From Moringa oleifera (taxonomy: Eukaryota; Streptophyta; Magnoliopsida; Brassicales; Moringaceae), in the NCBI GenBank assembly GCA_021397835.1, contig JAJFZO010000168.1:744001-808000 (forward strand): DNA of 64,000 nt, given 5' to 3'. This document shows, one piece after another, positions 25,123 to 38,763 of this stretch. The notes under the pieces were generated by a model. It saw only the letters and a program-made list of their open reading frames with translations. It had not been told where the DNA came from and did no database searches. Each line of letters starts with the position of its first letter. The stretch's first letter is position 1. The translations under genes were made by a program, and so were the position numbers.

Positions 25123-26090
25123 GACATCTTTTTTTTTTTTCTTTCCTTTTTACTCTTTAGTGAATCTAGAAGGAAAAGAAAAAAAAAACAAGAGGAAGAT
25201 ACTTTTTCAATTGCAGATTATATTATATAATCTGGGATTAATAGTGCTTTTTCATTTTTTTTTTCTGTATATATAATTAATTTCTATTTTTTCATATTGA
25301 ATTTTTGAAAATTTCCCCAAGCCCTTTATTTTCAATTGAATGATTTAATTCATAACTTCTGTGACTGGTGGTTTCACAAAAAAAATATTCTGCTTTATTT
25401 AGAATTTATGAAACAATTAAATTTTCTTTAATCTCAGTTTAAAATTTAAATTCAAAGGGGAAATTGCAATTCATGTGGATTGGGCATAAAAAGTGTATCA
25501 CATGATCGGTGTTGTAGATGATATTGAAATAAAGTTAATGAATAGTTTGTTAACTTTTGAGAACTCCACAAATTTTGTAAGATGAAAATGGATTCATTAA
25601 AGAATTCATAACAATGTGAGTGTTGAAAGTGAGATTATATGGTTTGATTTGGATGAGTTTGGATTTTGATTCTTGGAGGCCAAGTTCCATTTTGATTTGA
25701 TCTTTACCCTTTTGAAATTTAATCATTGTTTTTAATAATTTTTACATCTAGGTTTGGACTTCAAAAAATGAATAATGAACATGGCTTATTGATATTTTCA
25801 TATTTTAAGCTTAAAATGTAGAAAATTTATTACATTGTAATTAAAAATGGTACGGCAAAGGCAAAGTGTCTTTTTATATAATTATTAAATAATTTTTAAA
25901 ATGATTAATTGAATAAAAGGGTAATCCATTATGTTGCATTAAGAAATGAAGAGTGAGACAGCATCTCATCGCTAAAAGAAACAATGTCTTATTTTTTTTT
26001 TGGATTTTTCTTTTAATTTTCAGATTTAACACAGATTCCAAACATCATAAACTTTTATTTAATTATTCAATATTCAGTGTTAAGAGATAA
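25123..26090. other. 3' flank of the RING ligase gene and intergenic DNA
   Basis: A poly-T/poly-A-rich 3' UTR probably extends a few hundred bases. No gene follows. Confidence 0.45.
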
Positions 26091-26099
26091 AATTATTAT

Positions 26100-27480
26100 T
26101 ATTACAATAATATATTAAAAGAAGGGGAAAAAAAAGGGCGATGGGGTGGGTTGAGCATTAAAGATGAGCACGTGCCAAGTGGCAAAGAGGAAGTGAGAGG
26201 GCAGACCCAAAAACAGGAAACAGACACATAATAATTTGGTGGGGTCCTCCACGTGTGAACACCTATACACAGAGAGGCACACACTGCATTGTGATTCTGC
26301 ATGGCAGCTATGATATTATAATCTTATTACCTGTGGAAAAGGTACAGCGTAAAATACAAGAGACCCAAGAATTTTTTTTTTTTTTTTAATCTGTCCGTTA
26401 CCCCTCAATGGACTTTCCACCACCATCCCTCCAGCCCAATATACATACAAAAATAATTTTTAATATCTGAACTTATTTCATTTTTAAAATTATTTGAAAA
26501 GAAAATTAAAAGTTTTTCTATTATTTGATGGTTTGATTTCTAATTAAAAAAGTAGTGTTATATAAATTTGAAGTTTAGAACAAAAAGGGAAAAGGAGAAT
26601 AATAAGGGAATAAAGAATGACTATTCTTACTTTCATTGAAAAAAAAGAAGGCGGGGGTGAAAGAGAAGAAAAGATAAAAAGAAAGAATCCTTTTGCCAAT
26701 TTTGAGATGAATGATAGGAATCTGCTTTGCTTAATTTGCCTTTGGATGGAAACCAAGGAAGTACTTAAAAATAAAGGGGAAAGTGGGGTTACAAAAGGGT
26801 ATCCTTTAGGCAGAAGGGCAGGTCCGGGTGAACAAGATCGAGAACCCTAAATCTGAAAGGTCAAAAAAAAGAGAACCCTAAAGTCACGCCGAGGACCTTA
26901 AACAAAAGGACACTCAACAGTAACAGCTTTCTCAATAAAAAGAGCAGAAAAAACACATGCCATCGGAATGAATGAAATAAGAAGTCACTTTGGTAATTTT
27001 ATATTTGGCAGTGAGTGTGCTGTTTTTGCTGCCGAAAATTGGAAGGGTGCAAAACCGACAAAACCAGTGTCCTGGAAGAGGCATCGCACAAACACGCATG
27101 CAGGCTGCAGGGTACAGCCAGCGCCCTTATCCACCTTCGCCCACCACCACCACCGCTGGGCACCGCCACGTATACAGTTAACCTGAGGGCCCTGTCAGGA
27201 TATCAAGCCTGAAAAGAAGTGTAGCCCTACAAAATAAGGACAAAGGTGCATATGGGTCCACGTGAAAAGAACCTGGTTTTGGTGCTTCTCTGCTGGGGTT
27301 AGGTCTTACTCCACCACACCCATCATCTCTTTAACTTCTGCCCTTCCCATGTCACGTCCACGTTTCGGACCCCACTCACTAACCCTGCTTTTCTGGTGCT
27401 TTCACTTCCGCAACCGCCATGGATAATCATTCCTGCTTACGTTACATCCCCACCCCCCCTCCCCTTCTTATCTGTGTCAA
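26100..27480. other. Intergenic region with GC-rich islets and G-boxes
   Basis: Two islets (about 26130-26310 and 27000-27470) stand out in composition and carry ACGTG cores: GCACGTGCC near 26169, CCACGTGTG near 26230 and TCCACGTGA near 27257. Open stretches in several overlapping frames look like by-products of the base composition, and none has a recognisable domain. It may be regulatory DNA. Confidence 0.35.
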
Positions 27481-27619
27481 CGTCAACTTACATTTTGGTG
27501 GGCCAAGGCTTTTGTTTTTCTCAATTATTACCAAAACCTTAATCCTAAATCATAATAAAGTTAATAATATAACAATAAATTTAATAATTAAAATTAAACT
27601 TCATTTACCTTATCATTAG

Positions 27620-30600
27620 TAATTCATTTCTAGGTACTTTAAGATACTAAAAAGTATGATTCCTATGTAAATTAAGGAATGACAAATTAATCAACTTTAA
27701 TAATTTTTGAAAACCATTATACAATAAGATCTATATGACCTGACCCTGCACCTATTTAAAATAAATAAATCATGCTATAGTACAAGAATGGATCATATTA
27801 CAAAAAGTCACATCCAATAACTAGACCCAAATTAATGCAATACCCATATTTTCTTTTCGAATAACTAGTCTAGTTTTTTAGGTAAAGGGCAACATGAAAT
27901 TTAATATATATATATAGAGTATGACATTAAAGAAGGCAGATCCCTCTGGGCAAATCAAATTGGGATAGCACATTAGGCCTTCTAATAATAAGTTCAAATA
28001 TGTCAATTTATGGCGTGATTTAAGTGCTAACTAACTTCCATGTTCCACAATGACTTCACATGGCACCTAATACTATACTTCCTGTTTCTCATAACTTAAT
28101 TTCTTGACCTCATCATAAAAATGTTGGATTCTTTCATTTTCTTAGGAATTTTCTCTTGCGCCAAACATAACTTTAATGGTACAAAATAGTGAAGTAGGTG
28201 CATGTTAAGTAATCCAACGTCACCCATCTTGAACTCTTTCTGCTTTCTAGTTTGTCTCACCGTGCAAGTGGATTCCATATTGAGATAAGAGAATGAAATT
28301 GTCCACACTGATTTTATAGATTTTTATATAATTAATGATGTACACATGAAAGCAACCGTGGATTGATTTGTGATTTTTGGTGATTAAATGGGACCCACTT
28401 ATTTTAGGAACATCAACATGATACATGGAGATGAGTTGTTTTATCTTTGTGATTGATTGGGACCCACTGATTTTGGAACATCTAATTTCTCCCTCCTATA
28501 AACATGAGATCTAGCTAGTCATTCAAGCTTTCTCTCTAAATGAGGAAAAAACAAATAATTTTGAAAATTGACCTAATTTGTTGATTAAAAATATCACATT
28601 TTGAAAAATCAATTTTGGTGTATCTTTTTACTGCTTTTTATTTTTTATTTTTTATTTTTTGATGGAGATGAAGTGTTCATTGAATTAATATTTAAATAAC
28701 ATAAAATATGCGAATGGGATTTTTCATTTTTGATATTCTTTATTATCTTTGAAGAATATTTTTGCACTTTTGGAGATGTAGAGGAAAGGCAAAGAAAGAA
28801 GGCTGGTGTCCCCAAAACAAAAGGCAAAAGAGGTTTCATGAATAATCTAAAACCGAAAGCCAACTTTCTTCTCCAAAACAAAACAAGTCTTCCTTTCACG
28901 GAGTCGGCATCTCCATGTCACATGTGGGTCACTCCTTTTGTCCTAGATATCGTTTCAGGACTCGTAGAAGTTTGGTTTTAGGGTTGCTTTTGAGTTTTTG
29001 TCTACAGGACAAGTACTTCCCACTAGAATAATCTATTTTTTTCATGCATTATTATAATCATATGATTGATTTACCTTAATTATGTGAAAGTAAAATTTAT
29101 TATTATATTTTATAAAATAAAAAATTTAAGGGGATAGCCTCAAGGATGATCCTTATCATGGGTATGTTGTTGAGTTGACTTGGATGACATGGGTTGTGGT
29201 AAGAAGAAAAAGAAGAAAGAATAGTGAACGATTTTAAGGTAAGAAGGGGCCTGAAGGCAGCCAGTAGATGATGCGAAGAAAGTATGCGGTGTGCCATTAC
29301 TGGCCACAATACAAACAGTAGCATCAAAGAAAGTGCGATAAAGACAGAGGGGCCCCATAGCATTGATTTAAGGGTATTTTCAAAGTGGGACCCAGGAGAG
29401 ACAAAATATAGGATCCCAGTATCTAAGGCCAATGTCTCTGTCCCTTGATAGGATGAATCTTTGATTAGGCCTTTGGGGCAGCAGACAATAAATTAAGAAA
29501 AACAAGCGATGGGTGTAGTAGGAGGCCCCCACTGACTTGAAAAGCTTGTGTCATAAAAAAGGAGTCCACTTATCCATATTCCATGCACTTGTTTGTGGGG
29601 TACGTCTTGATGATTCCTTCTCTTTCTTTGTGGGTAAATTGAACCAATCAAGTCGTTTGGGTCCCCAAAATGTGAATCAAAATACTTTTTTGGATTACAT
29701 TGTTTAAACGTTGAACTCGCTGGTCCCATCAACACTCTAAATCGATGTTTGTTCCCTTGCACCACGTATCTCCTTTTATGACAACTTGTCCATGGAGAAA
29801 AAGAAAGAAAGAAAGGAAGAGAGAATTGAAGATAGGAGCAGTGCCCACGTAAAATCATGACCTACACTCTTCAGTGCATATCCTTTTATATGGGAATTTG
29901 ATCACTTTCACATGATTTACATATATATGCTTTAGGGTATTTGGATTTGATTAGATGGGGTAGTGGAGTTGAGTGGAAATAAAGACAAACTCTCATTATT
30001 TCCTTCTTGAATTGCATAGAAAACCCTAATAAACGCAAAGAGAACCGCAAAGCAAAAACTAAAGAAAAAGGAAAGGGAAGCCATCAAAGTATTCTTTGTA
30101 GGGTATTATCCATTGAAAGGTGGGTGCACTCTTCATGTTCTTCCACTATCAATGATTCCTTGTTCCGAGACTAGGAGATTAAATATTTCCCTAATCAACA
30201 AAGTGTTAAGCCAAGTCAGTGGGAAATCAATTACCAACACCCATCTTTGGTGCCATGACTATATATTATGCTTTTTTCAAGAATTAAAGCTTAAATAATG
30301 TCCAACTCACTTACATAATTCAACTACTCAACATGAATGCTTTAATTTGATGGATGACTCTCTCATTCATGTACCCACTGCTAGGCGCAATGGATGATCC
30401 CTCTGTGGAATGACAAGAATTAACCATATTAAACTAAAAAAGAAAAACTCATTGTGAAAATGAAGTTGGGAACCTTAGAAAGTAAAAAACCCATTAAACT
30501 ATGTGGGCCTCGAAATTATTGGGCCATTATGTAATAATGGTCTTTTAACCTAATTACTTGCCCTTTAAATTTAAATAATATATAATATATGTCATAAGTT

Positions 30601-30850
30601 ATAGGGTGAGAAGTCACGATTTTGTAACCATTCATTTGCTTTTAAGAAACCAATAGAAAAGACCCCAATGTAAATAAAGGAGCTCTTCTCATTCTCATCA
30701 CCTTTTAAAATCTATCTTCTTCTTTGTTTTTGTTGTGTTATTAGTTTAAATAAATATATGGAGAATTTCTATTTTTTTTTATAATCAAGTTATTGAACTT
30801 TTCAATCCATTAATGTCGTCTTTGATATCCTTTAATTTCAAGATTACAGC
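27620..30850. other. Intergenic DNA, no supported gene
   Basis: Open stretches on the minus strand (28645-28899, 29103-29432, 29493-29858) lack domains or splice structure. I see nothing else beyond A/T tracts. Confidence 0.4.
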
Positions 30851-30894
30851 ATTGATATCGTTTTTTAGAACCTAGAGCACAAAAGCCATGGCTC

Positions 30895-31480
30895 CTTGGA
30901 TCACAATAATAATATTCAAAAGAGATCAGCTCATGCAGCAAGCGATCGGAAAAGGGTTTAGACATGATCACCCTGAATCAGAATGAAGGGATTAGACCTA
31001 GTCACTTGGGATTAGCATGAAGGGATCAGACCTGATTGTATGGGATCCACATGAAGGCTCAAACCTGATCAAATCATTCTGTGATCAGCGGGTGGTCAAC
31101 ATGGTCCTAACAACTAAGCAAATAACAATTGGTCTACCTTGGTTTGACAATTCAATTGAGTAGTAATCAGCAAGAAGAGTTGGCGGTCAGCAAGAGTAAT
31201 CAGGGGTTAGCAACACAGTGATCAGTAAGAGGAATCAAAGGCAGCAAGGTTTGTGACGGGATCAGCCAGATTTATGATTGGTCAGCTATGGAGGTCAGCA
31301 CCATCAGGTCTTAGCCTAATGATCAGCTATCAGGGATCATCTAGTAGGGTTTAGTAATGCTCATTAATGATCTAACACAAGGGATATACCACACAAAACT
31401 CTAGGATCTATAGATTTTCTCAAAATTAATCACTGGTCAGCGATTAGTTGTGTGATCGTGATCAGAAAAATATGGGTGAT
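30895..31480. repeat. GATCAG/GGTCAGC-rich region
   Basis: Short variants of 'gatcag', 'ggtcagca' and 'gggatca' recur some twenty times without a fixed period, giving unusual sequence texture. The region lies just upstream of the gypsy gag remnant and may belong to that element's LTR or leader. This is inferred from position. Confidence 0.35.
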
Positions 31481-32025
31481 CTGACTGGCCATTTGACTTG
31501 CTAAATCATATTCTTCTGACCGGGTATCCCGATAGAGATAGAACTCGCTTCGCAGCTATGTCATCCTGAAATTTCTTGTCCTACAAAACTTTTACAAGAC
31601 AAGTATAATATCATAATTTTTACTTATGTTTTGTACTAACTCTTGTGTTGTTTGATTGAAGTTTCTTTTCTTCTTTTTTTATTTTTTGCATTAGCATGAA
31701 ATGTCATCAAGAAATTTACTATCCTGCAAAGCCAAAAAACTAAGCTGAAACCTTTACTAATACTTGGGGCATTAATGAAAGTCTATTCTCCAAATTAGTT
31801 GTTTAGTAAGTTCTTTGATGTCCGTTCCGTTCCTTGCATTCACGGTAACCCAACATGCATCACTTCATTCTCGTGCATACATGAGCGTATGCCTCAAAAG
31901 CTCAAAAAAAAAAAAAAAAAGAACAATAAATTTGGATTGAAGAAAGAGGAGTAAGAGTAAGGAAGGTAAGGCGGTACTTAGTGTTTAGATCATATAAAAC
32001 TGGATTTCAAACTGATCAAGTAGAT

Positions 32026-33168
32026 ATGGAAGAACAATTAGCTAGATTGGAGAGGCTGAAAATGGCTCAATAAGAAATAAATGATAGAATGGCCCAATCT
32101 CAATCTGATATGCATAAAAGAATTATTTGAAATCAGCAAGAGATGACCCAAGGTCAAGCCAGGCTGTCGGGTCAATTACAAAGAATGATGAATTTCATGG
32201 AGTCCATGATGAAGGGCAAGGAGGTAATCGTTGATGTGGAAGCAGGAGAAAGCACCAAACAGAGAGGTAGATGCTTTTGTAACTCGCCCAAGTAATCTAG
32301 TGGTGGGGAATGCCTCTAGGAACGCCCCTGTCTACGAATCAAACTATAAGATGCCCTAAGGGAAAAGATTTAGTAGTGAAAGGGCAAAAAAAATGGGAGA
32401 GTCATTCTAGGTCTTGGATCTGGATGATCCACTTGAGGCAATGAGGGATGTATGAAGTCAAAAGTTGAACGGCTATCTAGGAAAATAAGGATAATGGAAA
32501 AGGCCAATAACTACTGTGGACCAGATGCCACTAATCTCAGCCTGGCTCTAGGTTTGGTGTTGCCACCAAAGTTTAAGGCTCTAAAGTTTGACAAGTTCAT
32601 TGGAACTAAATGCCCGTGGATGCACCTATGTATGTATTTACACAAAATGCAATGGGCATAAACAAAATTAGAAACTCTTAATACATTACTTCTAAGGTAG
32701 TTTAAAGAAAGAGACAGTAGATTGGTATATAAACCTCAAAACTCCAAAATGCAGCTTTGAAAGGACTTGGTGCATTCATAGCACACTATCAACGCATGGT
32801 GGAGCTTGCACCAAATAGAATCACTCTACAAAACATGCGTGAGGAGAACAACGAATCTTTCAAATAATATGCCCAAAGGTCGCGTAAGATAGCGGATAGA
32901 GCCCAATCGACCTTGTCCAAGGATGAATTCGGTGAATTATTCATGAGCACTTGAACAACCCTATTCCATGATACACTACTTGGTATGTCAAGGGAGAAAT
33001 TTGAAGATAGTTAAACAAGAACAAATTTTTTAGAATGCTTATAGGCTTGGGAAATTGAAAGATCCAAGCATGATAAAAGAGGCTGTCGTGGGAGAAAGAA
33101 GGAGAAAGGAATCAGATTTCTCAGCTATCTTTGGTGGTATCTATCAGCCTTATCATTTTAATCCCCAC
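32026..33168 (+). pseudogene. Ty3-gypsy gag remnant interrupted by a CACTA-type element
   Basis: The remnant starts at an ATG with MEEQLARLERLKMAQ and a glutamine-rich coiled segment. Further on, FKALKFDKFIGTKCPWMHL (about 32570-32630) matches the 'FDGTxCPxxHL' region of plant gypsy gag. Next come MVELAPNRITLQNM and ESFKXYAQRSRKIADRAQ (about 32800-32910), the conserved core of the retrotransposon gag domain. Stops break the frame in several places. Coding-like text halts at 33168, where a CACTA-type terminus begins. No pol region was recognised on the far side of the insertion. Confidence 0.65.
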
Positions 33169-35520
33169 CACTACAAAAAAAAAAAAAAATTGTCATTTAT
33201 TAATGACATCTTTTTAAATGGTTAAAATTCTAGTATATATACATAAATAGTGATAAATTTTATAATCCATCGGTAAATGCATGGTCATTACTGATGAATA
33301 GAAAATCTATTAGTATATACCATACATATAAAGATTGTTTCTATCGTTCATCACTAAAAGTTGCGGGATATATTAATATAGTATAACTTTTATCACTAAT
33401 TTCTAATATCCTGATAGATTTTTAGCATTTGTAAGTAAAAATCTTATTTCTAATGATAGATTTATTTTTCATTAGTAAATATTTGGTCTATAATGTCAGA
33501 TATTGATGTGTTTCATTGAATATCTTACACATAATGACTGTTCTGTACTCGCCATGAGTAAATATGTACTTATAGTGATGGATTATTTTATTCATTAATA
33601 AATCTTTAGTGACAATTATCTTTGTCTATTACTAAATATCTGAAATATTTAACTTATACTGACAAACATCTTTATATATCAGTAAATATGTACTTATAGT
33701 TATGATTATTTATGAGTCACTAAATATCCAATAATATTGATGGGTTTTCTCGCAATCATCACTAAACGCTTAATATATATTGATGGATTTTTGATCTTCA
33801 TGTTCATCGCAAAATAGTTACTTACATTGGCATATACCACTAAATATATTCAAAAAATTTTAATTCTAAATTTATTATGTAAAATTTAATTTAAATAAAT
33901 ATTTTAAAACTAAATAAAAGACATGGTCTGACTGAATTAAATTGAAATATGATATATATATATATATGTACAATTACTTCAATCGATAATTTGAAATGTA
34001 AAATAAAAATAATTTTAATAAATTAAAATTATTAGCACATGTTTTTAGATATTTTAAAATATTTTTAAAGAAAAAATAACTCGTTTCATTATATTAGACC
34101 ATATGATATTTATCATCTTCATTGAACAAATGCGATTTATTTGAAGCTATGTACATTATCAAATAAACTTATATCTTTCAATGTGACATTATGAAACACA
34201 TGACAACAATAATATATTATGCATATATATCTTTCAATTAATTATTTAAAAATTTCAAATTTTTTATGATATTTAACTTAAAATTAATTTTCAATAATAT
34301 AAAGTCAAAATTATATGAATAAGTTAAAATTTTATTTTTATTTTACATAAATATGACTTTTTAAAAAGGAAAAATGATTCATAAAAAGATTTTAATAAAG
34401 TTAATTTTATTTACTCTTAATTGTAAATATAAGATAAGTTAAAATTTTTTTAATCAAGTGATAAATTAATTTATTTTAAAAATAAATAATTTTTACTTCT
34501 CTATCTAAATCCCCATCAAACCCTCTTTCTTTCACTTGCTCTCCTTCTCGTGCGTAGTGTTTTGCTTTTTACTCTAAATCCCTAAAATGTAGATCTTTTT
34601 CTCTCATAAACTGATCTTTATCTCTTATTAAGTTTTTCTTCTTTCTCTTCTCTTGGCTTCAATCTCACGTCTTGTTCATTTATAATTTTTGCAGCTACCA
34701 AGTGATTTAAAGTATAAACACCACCGAGTGCTTTTATAGCTAAAGGTAGGTTTTATAATTTCTTTACGAAATTCTCTAGCTCTACAAATTTGCCGAAATT
34801 GGTTCCTGCAAAAGCATGCTTTGTAAATAACCAATAATTATTATCTACTAATTGCTCCAAAAGGTAAGATTTTTTTCCCTATCTTCATGATCAATGCAAC
34901 TCTTTCATCTCATATTCTTACGAGGATCCTAGTTTCCTTAGCTCTAGATCTGAAAGAGGCTTGTAAGATTTTTCAATCCATATTATTCTCATTCTAGATT
35001 TCATTTAAAATTTCTTATCTATCAAATTTTGTTTCAATTTGAGTTGAAGTTGATTTAGATTACTATCATTATATGTCCTTGGAGCCACCTTTTACAGAAT
35101 AGTTTTGGTTACCTTGCAGAAATTAAATTTTTCTAGAATTAGAGACCCATGAATTTTTAGACCCATGTTTTCAGGGAAAAACTATCTTTCACTTGGCTAC
35201 CTTATTCATTTATAATTTTTAGATTTATATCTTTTGCCTATTTATTTCCACTCTTTGTTTAAATTTTATTTGACATATGTGTTCTTCTTTCGCTTGTGTT
35301 GAAAAACTTAGCCTGGGAGTGACTAAAGACTAGCAAGGTTATCCATGTGTTCTAAGTAATTTCTCATGGGAAGGTCTGAACTGTAGTAAAAATAGTACAC
35401 TTAAGACTATTTCATTATGAGTGCATATTTTTGACCTATAATTAGTTTGAATATTGATTTCTCTCTTCAAATAATAGCAAATTGGAAATAACTCAGTATT
35501 TTTTGATGAATTACAAGAAG

Positions 35521-35956
35521 GAACTTGAAGTTAAGTAAATTGAATGAAGAGATAGCTTACTCAATATTCAAACTTCAAGTGTTACAATTACTGTAAGTAC
35601 TAACTATTTTTTGATCAATTCTTAATATTGGCTTATTTTATACAGCTTTTCTTGTTGTATTTTAACCTTAAAATGTATTTTATAACATCTTTAAGTTTCT
35701 TGATCGTAAAATGTACAAATTCTATCACAGGGATCTCTCATACAATAAATTGATTGGGCCATTGCCAAAATTTCTAATAGACCTGCCAAATTGAAGAGTC
35801 TTGTAAGTTTTTGATCCTTGAGATTGAACAAACTATTTATGCTAGAAGTGGAGCTAATTTATTTCACACGATTCTTATAGTGACTTAGTGGAATAGGCTT
35901 AAAGGTTCAGTCCTTGATGCTCTCATTGAAAATTTTGACAACACATTGCTACTAAG
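35521..35956 (+). pseudogene. Three captured LRR exons of a malectin-like receptor kinase
   Basis: Exon A (35521-35592) is exactly 72 nt, preceded by AG and followed by GTAAGT, and encodes NLKLSKLNEEIAYSIFKLQ. Exon B (35731-35802) is also exactly 72 nt with AG and GTAAG borders and encodes DLSYNKLIGPLPKFLIDLPN, then a stop where the family has Leu. Exon C (35881-35956) lies between AG and GT borders and holds NRLKGSVLDALIENFDNTLL. The split codons join correctly from A to B (CT+G, Leu). The order of repeats and exon phase match the LRR segment of malectin-like LRR receptor kinases. A hydrophobic stretch followed by YKRKK (about 36140-36200) could be the membrane segment. Small deletions and the stop show decay. 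Confidence 0.65.
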
Positions 35957-36355
35957 GTTTATTAATCTTCTTACTCGACTTCAGAGATATCTTTAGTAGA
36001 GGGTGTTTATCTTGTAATGTATGATCAATTGCTATGTGCTTTTATATGCTAGTCTAGGTGAAAATCTTGGTTTTTATCTTTCGGTTCCCAGTCATGAAAA
36101 GAAAAAGAAGAGTTTGTTATTTTAGTTATTGCATTCATTTCTGATAATGCTGCTGACTCTATTGCTCTTAATTGATATTGCTATCTATAAAAGGAAAAAA
36201 CAAAAGCATACTTTATATATGTTGTTTTGGTATATCATTTTGGTTAAAATTTGATTTTCACTTTAAGGAACAAAGTTTCTATATCTCAATTAATGATGGA
36301 CTACATAAATTACCTTGTAAGCTTTTTTTTTTTTGCTTAAGGTCTAGTGTTTTTT

Positions 36356-36500
36356 GATGCATGCATACTGCATACTGCTTATTGTATACTGCATGCTACT
36401 TACCGCATACTGCATATGTCTTACTGGTTACTGCTTATTGCATATTACATAATGCGTACTACATAATGCATACTGCATACTCTACATACAGCATATTGTT
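36356..36500. repeat. Degenerate heptanucleotide repeat (CTGCATA)
   Basis: About 20 imperfect units of a 7-base motif, 'ctgcata' / 'ctgctta' / 'ctacata', run in tandem inside the CACTA-type element. It looks like an eroded microsatellite. Confidence 0.7.
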
Positions 36501-38763
36501 ACTACACAAAAAATTTTAGAGATTACCATGCCTTATATATCATTTGAAAATCATTTCTTATAGTCTTGTTTTTGAAAGAAGAGAACCTTCTAGTTGTTAG
36601 CACTACACTAGAACAGCATAACAAATATAGAACTTTTATGCTATTGAGTCCTCTATCCCTCTGTCTATCTCGCTTTTTTTGGCTATGACAAAGGACAATT
36701 AATCCTAGTAAGTCCTCTATCTCTCAAAATTTTTTTTATGAGTTTGATTGTATTGATTTTTTTTAAGAAAAATTTATCTAGGTATTTATAACAAACAAAG
36801 AGGAACTCAAAGGTGATGGCTTTACCATGATAGAGAAGAACCAATCATTATAGGCCCTCTTGTTGTGGTGCTATATCTTCTTGTTTAGGTATGTCATAGA
36901 CAAGTATGCTGCTTCGTGCATTTAGTACACTTGTGTTGTATTATTGTAACCATATTTTAAACACTCCATGGTTAGAACATTAGTTAAATTTTTTTAATTT
37001 TAAATATTTATCATTTCTATTCGGTTACTTATTATTCAATGGATAAATCATGGATAAATTGTACATTAAAAGTAAGTGATGAGTACATGACCTTAAGATG
37101 CATATAATTATTTTTGTTTACTAATGCAAATATGAAGGTCTCTCTCTCTCCCCTTTCTTCCTCTCCCCATCATTCTTTGCTCATATAAAAACATAAATAC
37201 ATGTCTTTCTAAGGTGCTTTTGCTTGTTGTTTATGTCATGTTCATAGATCTTATCATTTTTCGTATTATCAGTGCTATTGATTTACTTTTCTTATTAATA
37301 ATTATGTACATACCTCCTGTTTGATTTTTTCTGCATTCGGAGAATTAAACCTCAAGTTTTATCTTAATTATGTTTCATCAACTGTTTTCACTACTCTTAT
37401 ATTAATACTACTTTTATTCATAACTATTTTAGTTTTATCTATTAGTTAATTCTTCAGTAAATATGCTTCTTTATTGTTTTTTTCTCCATCAGATTGTCTT
37501 AATTAATGTTTTTCTGATCTCATTTTGTTTATAAGGTAATCCATATATATTTTTTATTCTAATAAGCTCGAAAAAGGAGGTTTTCGTCTCGTTTATAAGG
37601 TAATGCTATATTCCAAATACCTATTTACATATCCAAATATTTATTTTCATTCTAGTGAATCACATATTACTATGGATCCATCTATTTAGGAAACATTGCT
37701 TGACAAGTAAAAAGTAGCTATAAAGATGTTGCAAGTACCTCAAGGCAACGCCTACAAGAGCTGAAAAATGAAATAATATTAATTACTAAACTGTTGTAAC
37801 AAAACCTGGTAAAACTGTTAAGTTTTTACATAAAAGAAAAAGAAAAGCTACTAGTTTATGAATACCTTTATAATGGCAACTTGGACAGGATCTTATTCGA
37901 TACTAACTTTTTCATATTTCTAATTCTTGTTTTGTAATTTTATTTAAGATTTGTGTCACTTTAGATAATCACTATGTTGAAGCCTTACGACAATCTTTTT
38001 CTTTTATTTGAGTGCGTTTTCTTAGGGCTTATGAACTATCATTGTTACCGTTTAGTGTAAATTCTTTTTTGCATTTTCTTACCATTGGTCATTTTATGCA
38101 TGTTCACTATAATTTAGAACTTGGATTATCTAAATAAAAGCAAACGATTTACTTTGAAATTAATGGAAAACATAGCATTAAATCATCGTCGTAGTTGTTT
38201 TTTTGCATCATGACCAAAATGAATTCATATTGCAAAGGATTCAATAGTAAGTCTATGGTATATGCAATACAATAAGTATAATTTAAAAACAAAATAACAT
38301 ATAAATTATATAAAAAATCTATAAAGGACATGTGTTGACAAACAAGATGTTCATCAATAAAAAATATGAATATATACTAATGGACATGGTGTCTGTCAGT
38401 AAAAATTCTATAATATATTAATGAATATCGTGTCCATCAGTGAATAGATCTTGTACATATAGTGACAATCAAAGAATCTATCATTGAAACATTTTCATAT
38501 AGTGATAGACAAAGAATTTGTCACTAAAACATTTACATATAGTAACGCACGAAAAAACTATTAATAAACACTTATTACATATACCAACAAATATGAAAAG
38601 TATCGATAAAGGTCTATAATGATGGAGCCTATATCGATGGTCAAAGTGTCTATCGGTATAAGTTTTTATCCACCAGTAAAGATCATCTTGACCTATATTG
38701 ATGGATTTTAATCATTTAGTGATAATTTTTGGTCCATAAGTAAATGATAGTTTCTTTGTAGTC

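Larger units (their letters stand above)
33169..38763. mobile_element. CACTA-type element carrying captured LRR exons
   Basis: The left end reads CACTACAAAAAAA (33169 on). The right end, read inward from 38763, is GACTACAAAGAAACT, so the TIR matches at 11 of 13 positions with the outermost base altered. Past the TIR, both ends share 'tcatttantnatg'. The outer 600-700 bp at each side are filled with diverged repeats of the type 'attgatggatt...atcactaaa' in both orientations, as expected for CACTA subterminal regions. Flanking triplets CAC (33166-33168) and TAC (38764-38766) could be a decayed 3-bp duplication. No transposase was recognised inside; the interior holds LRR receptor exons (35521-35956). 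It is probably non-autonomous. Confidence 0.55.

Noticed and set aside
29103..29858. Minus-strand open frames of 109 and 121 codons
   Set aside because: Unrelated to any family I know, and no codon-use or signal evidence for translation.
34680..34720. 'cagctaccaagtgatttaaag' as a further receptor-kinase exon
   Set aside because: A few residues (QLPSDLK) are suggestive, but the expected following text is absent.
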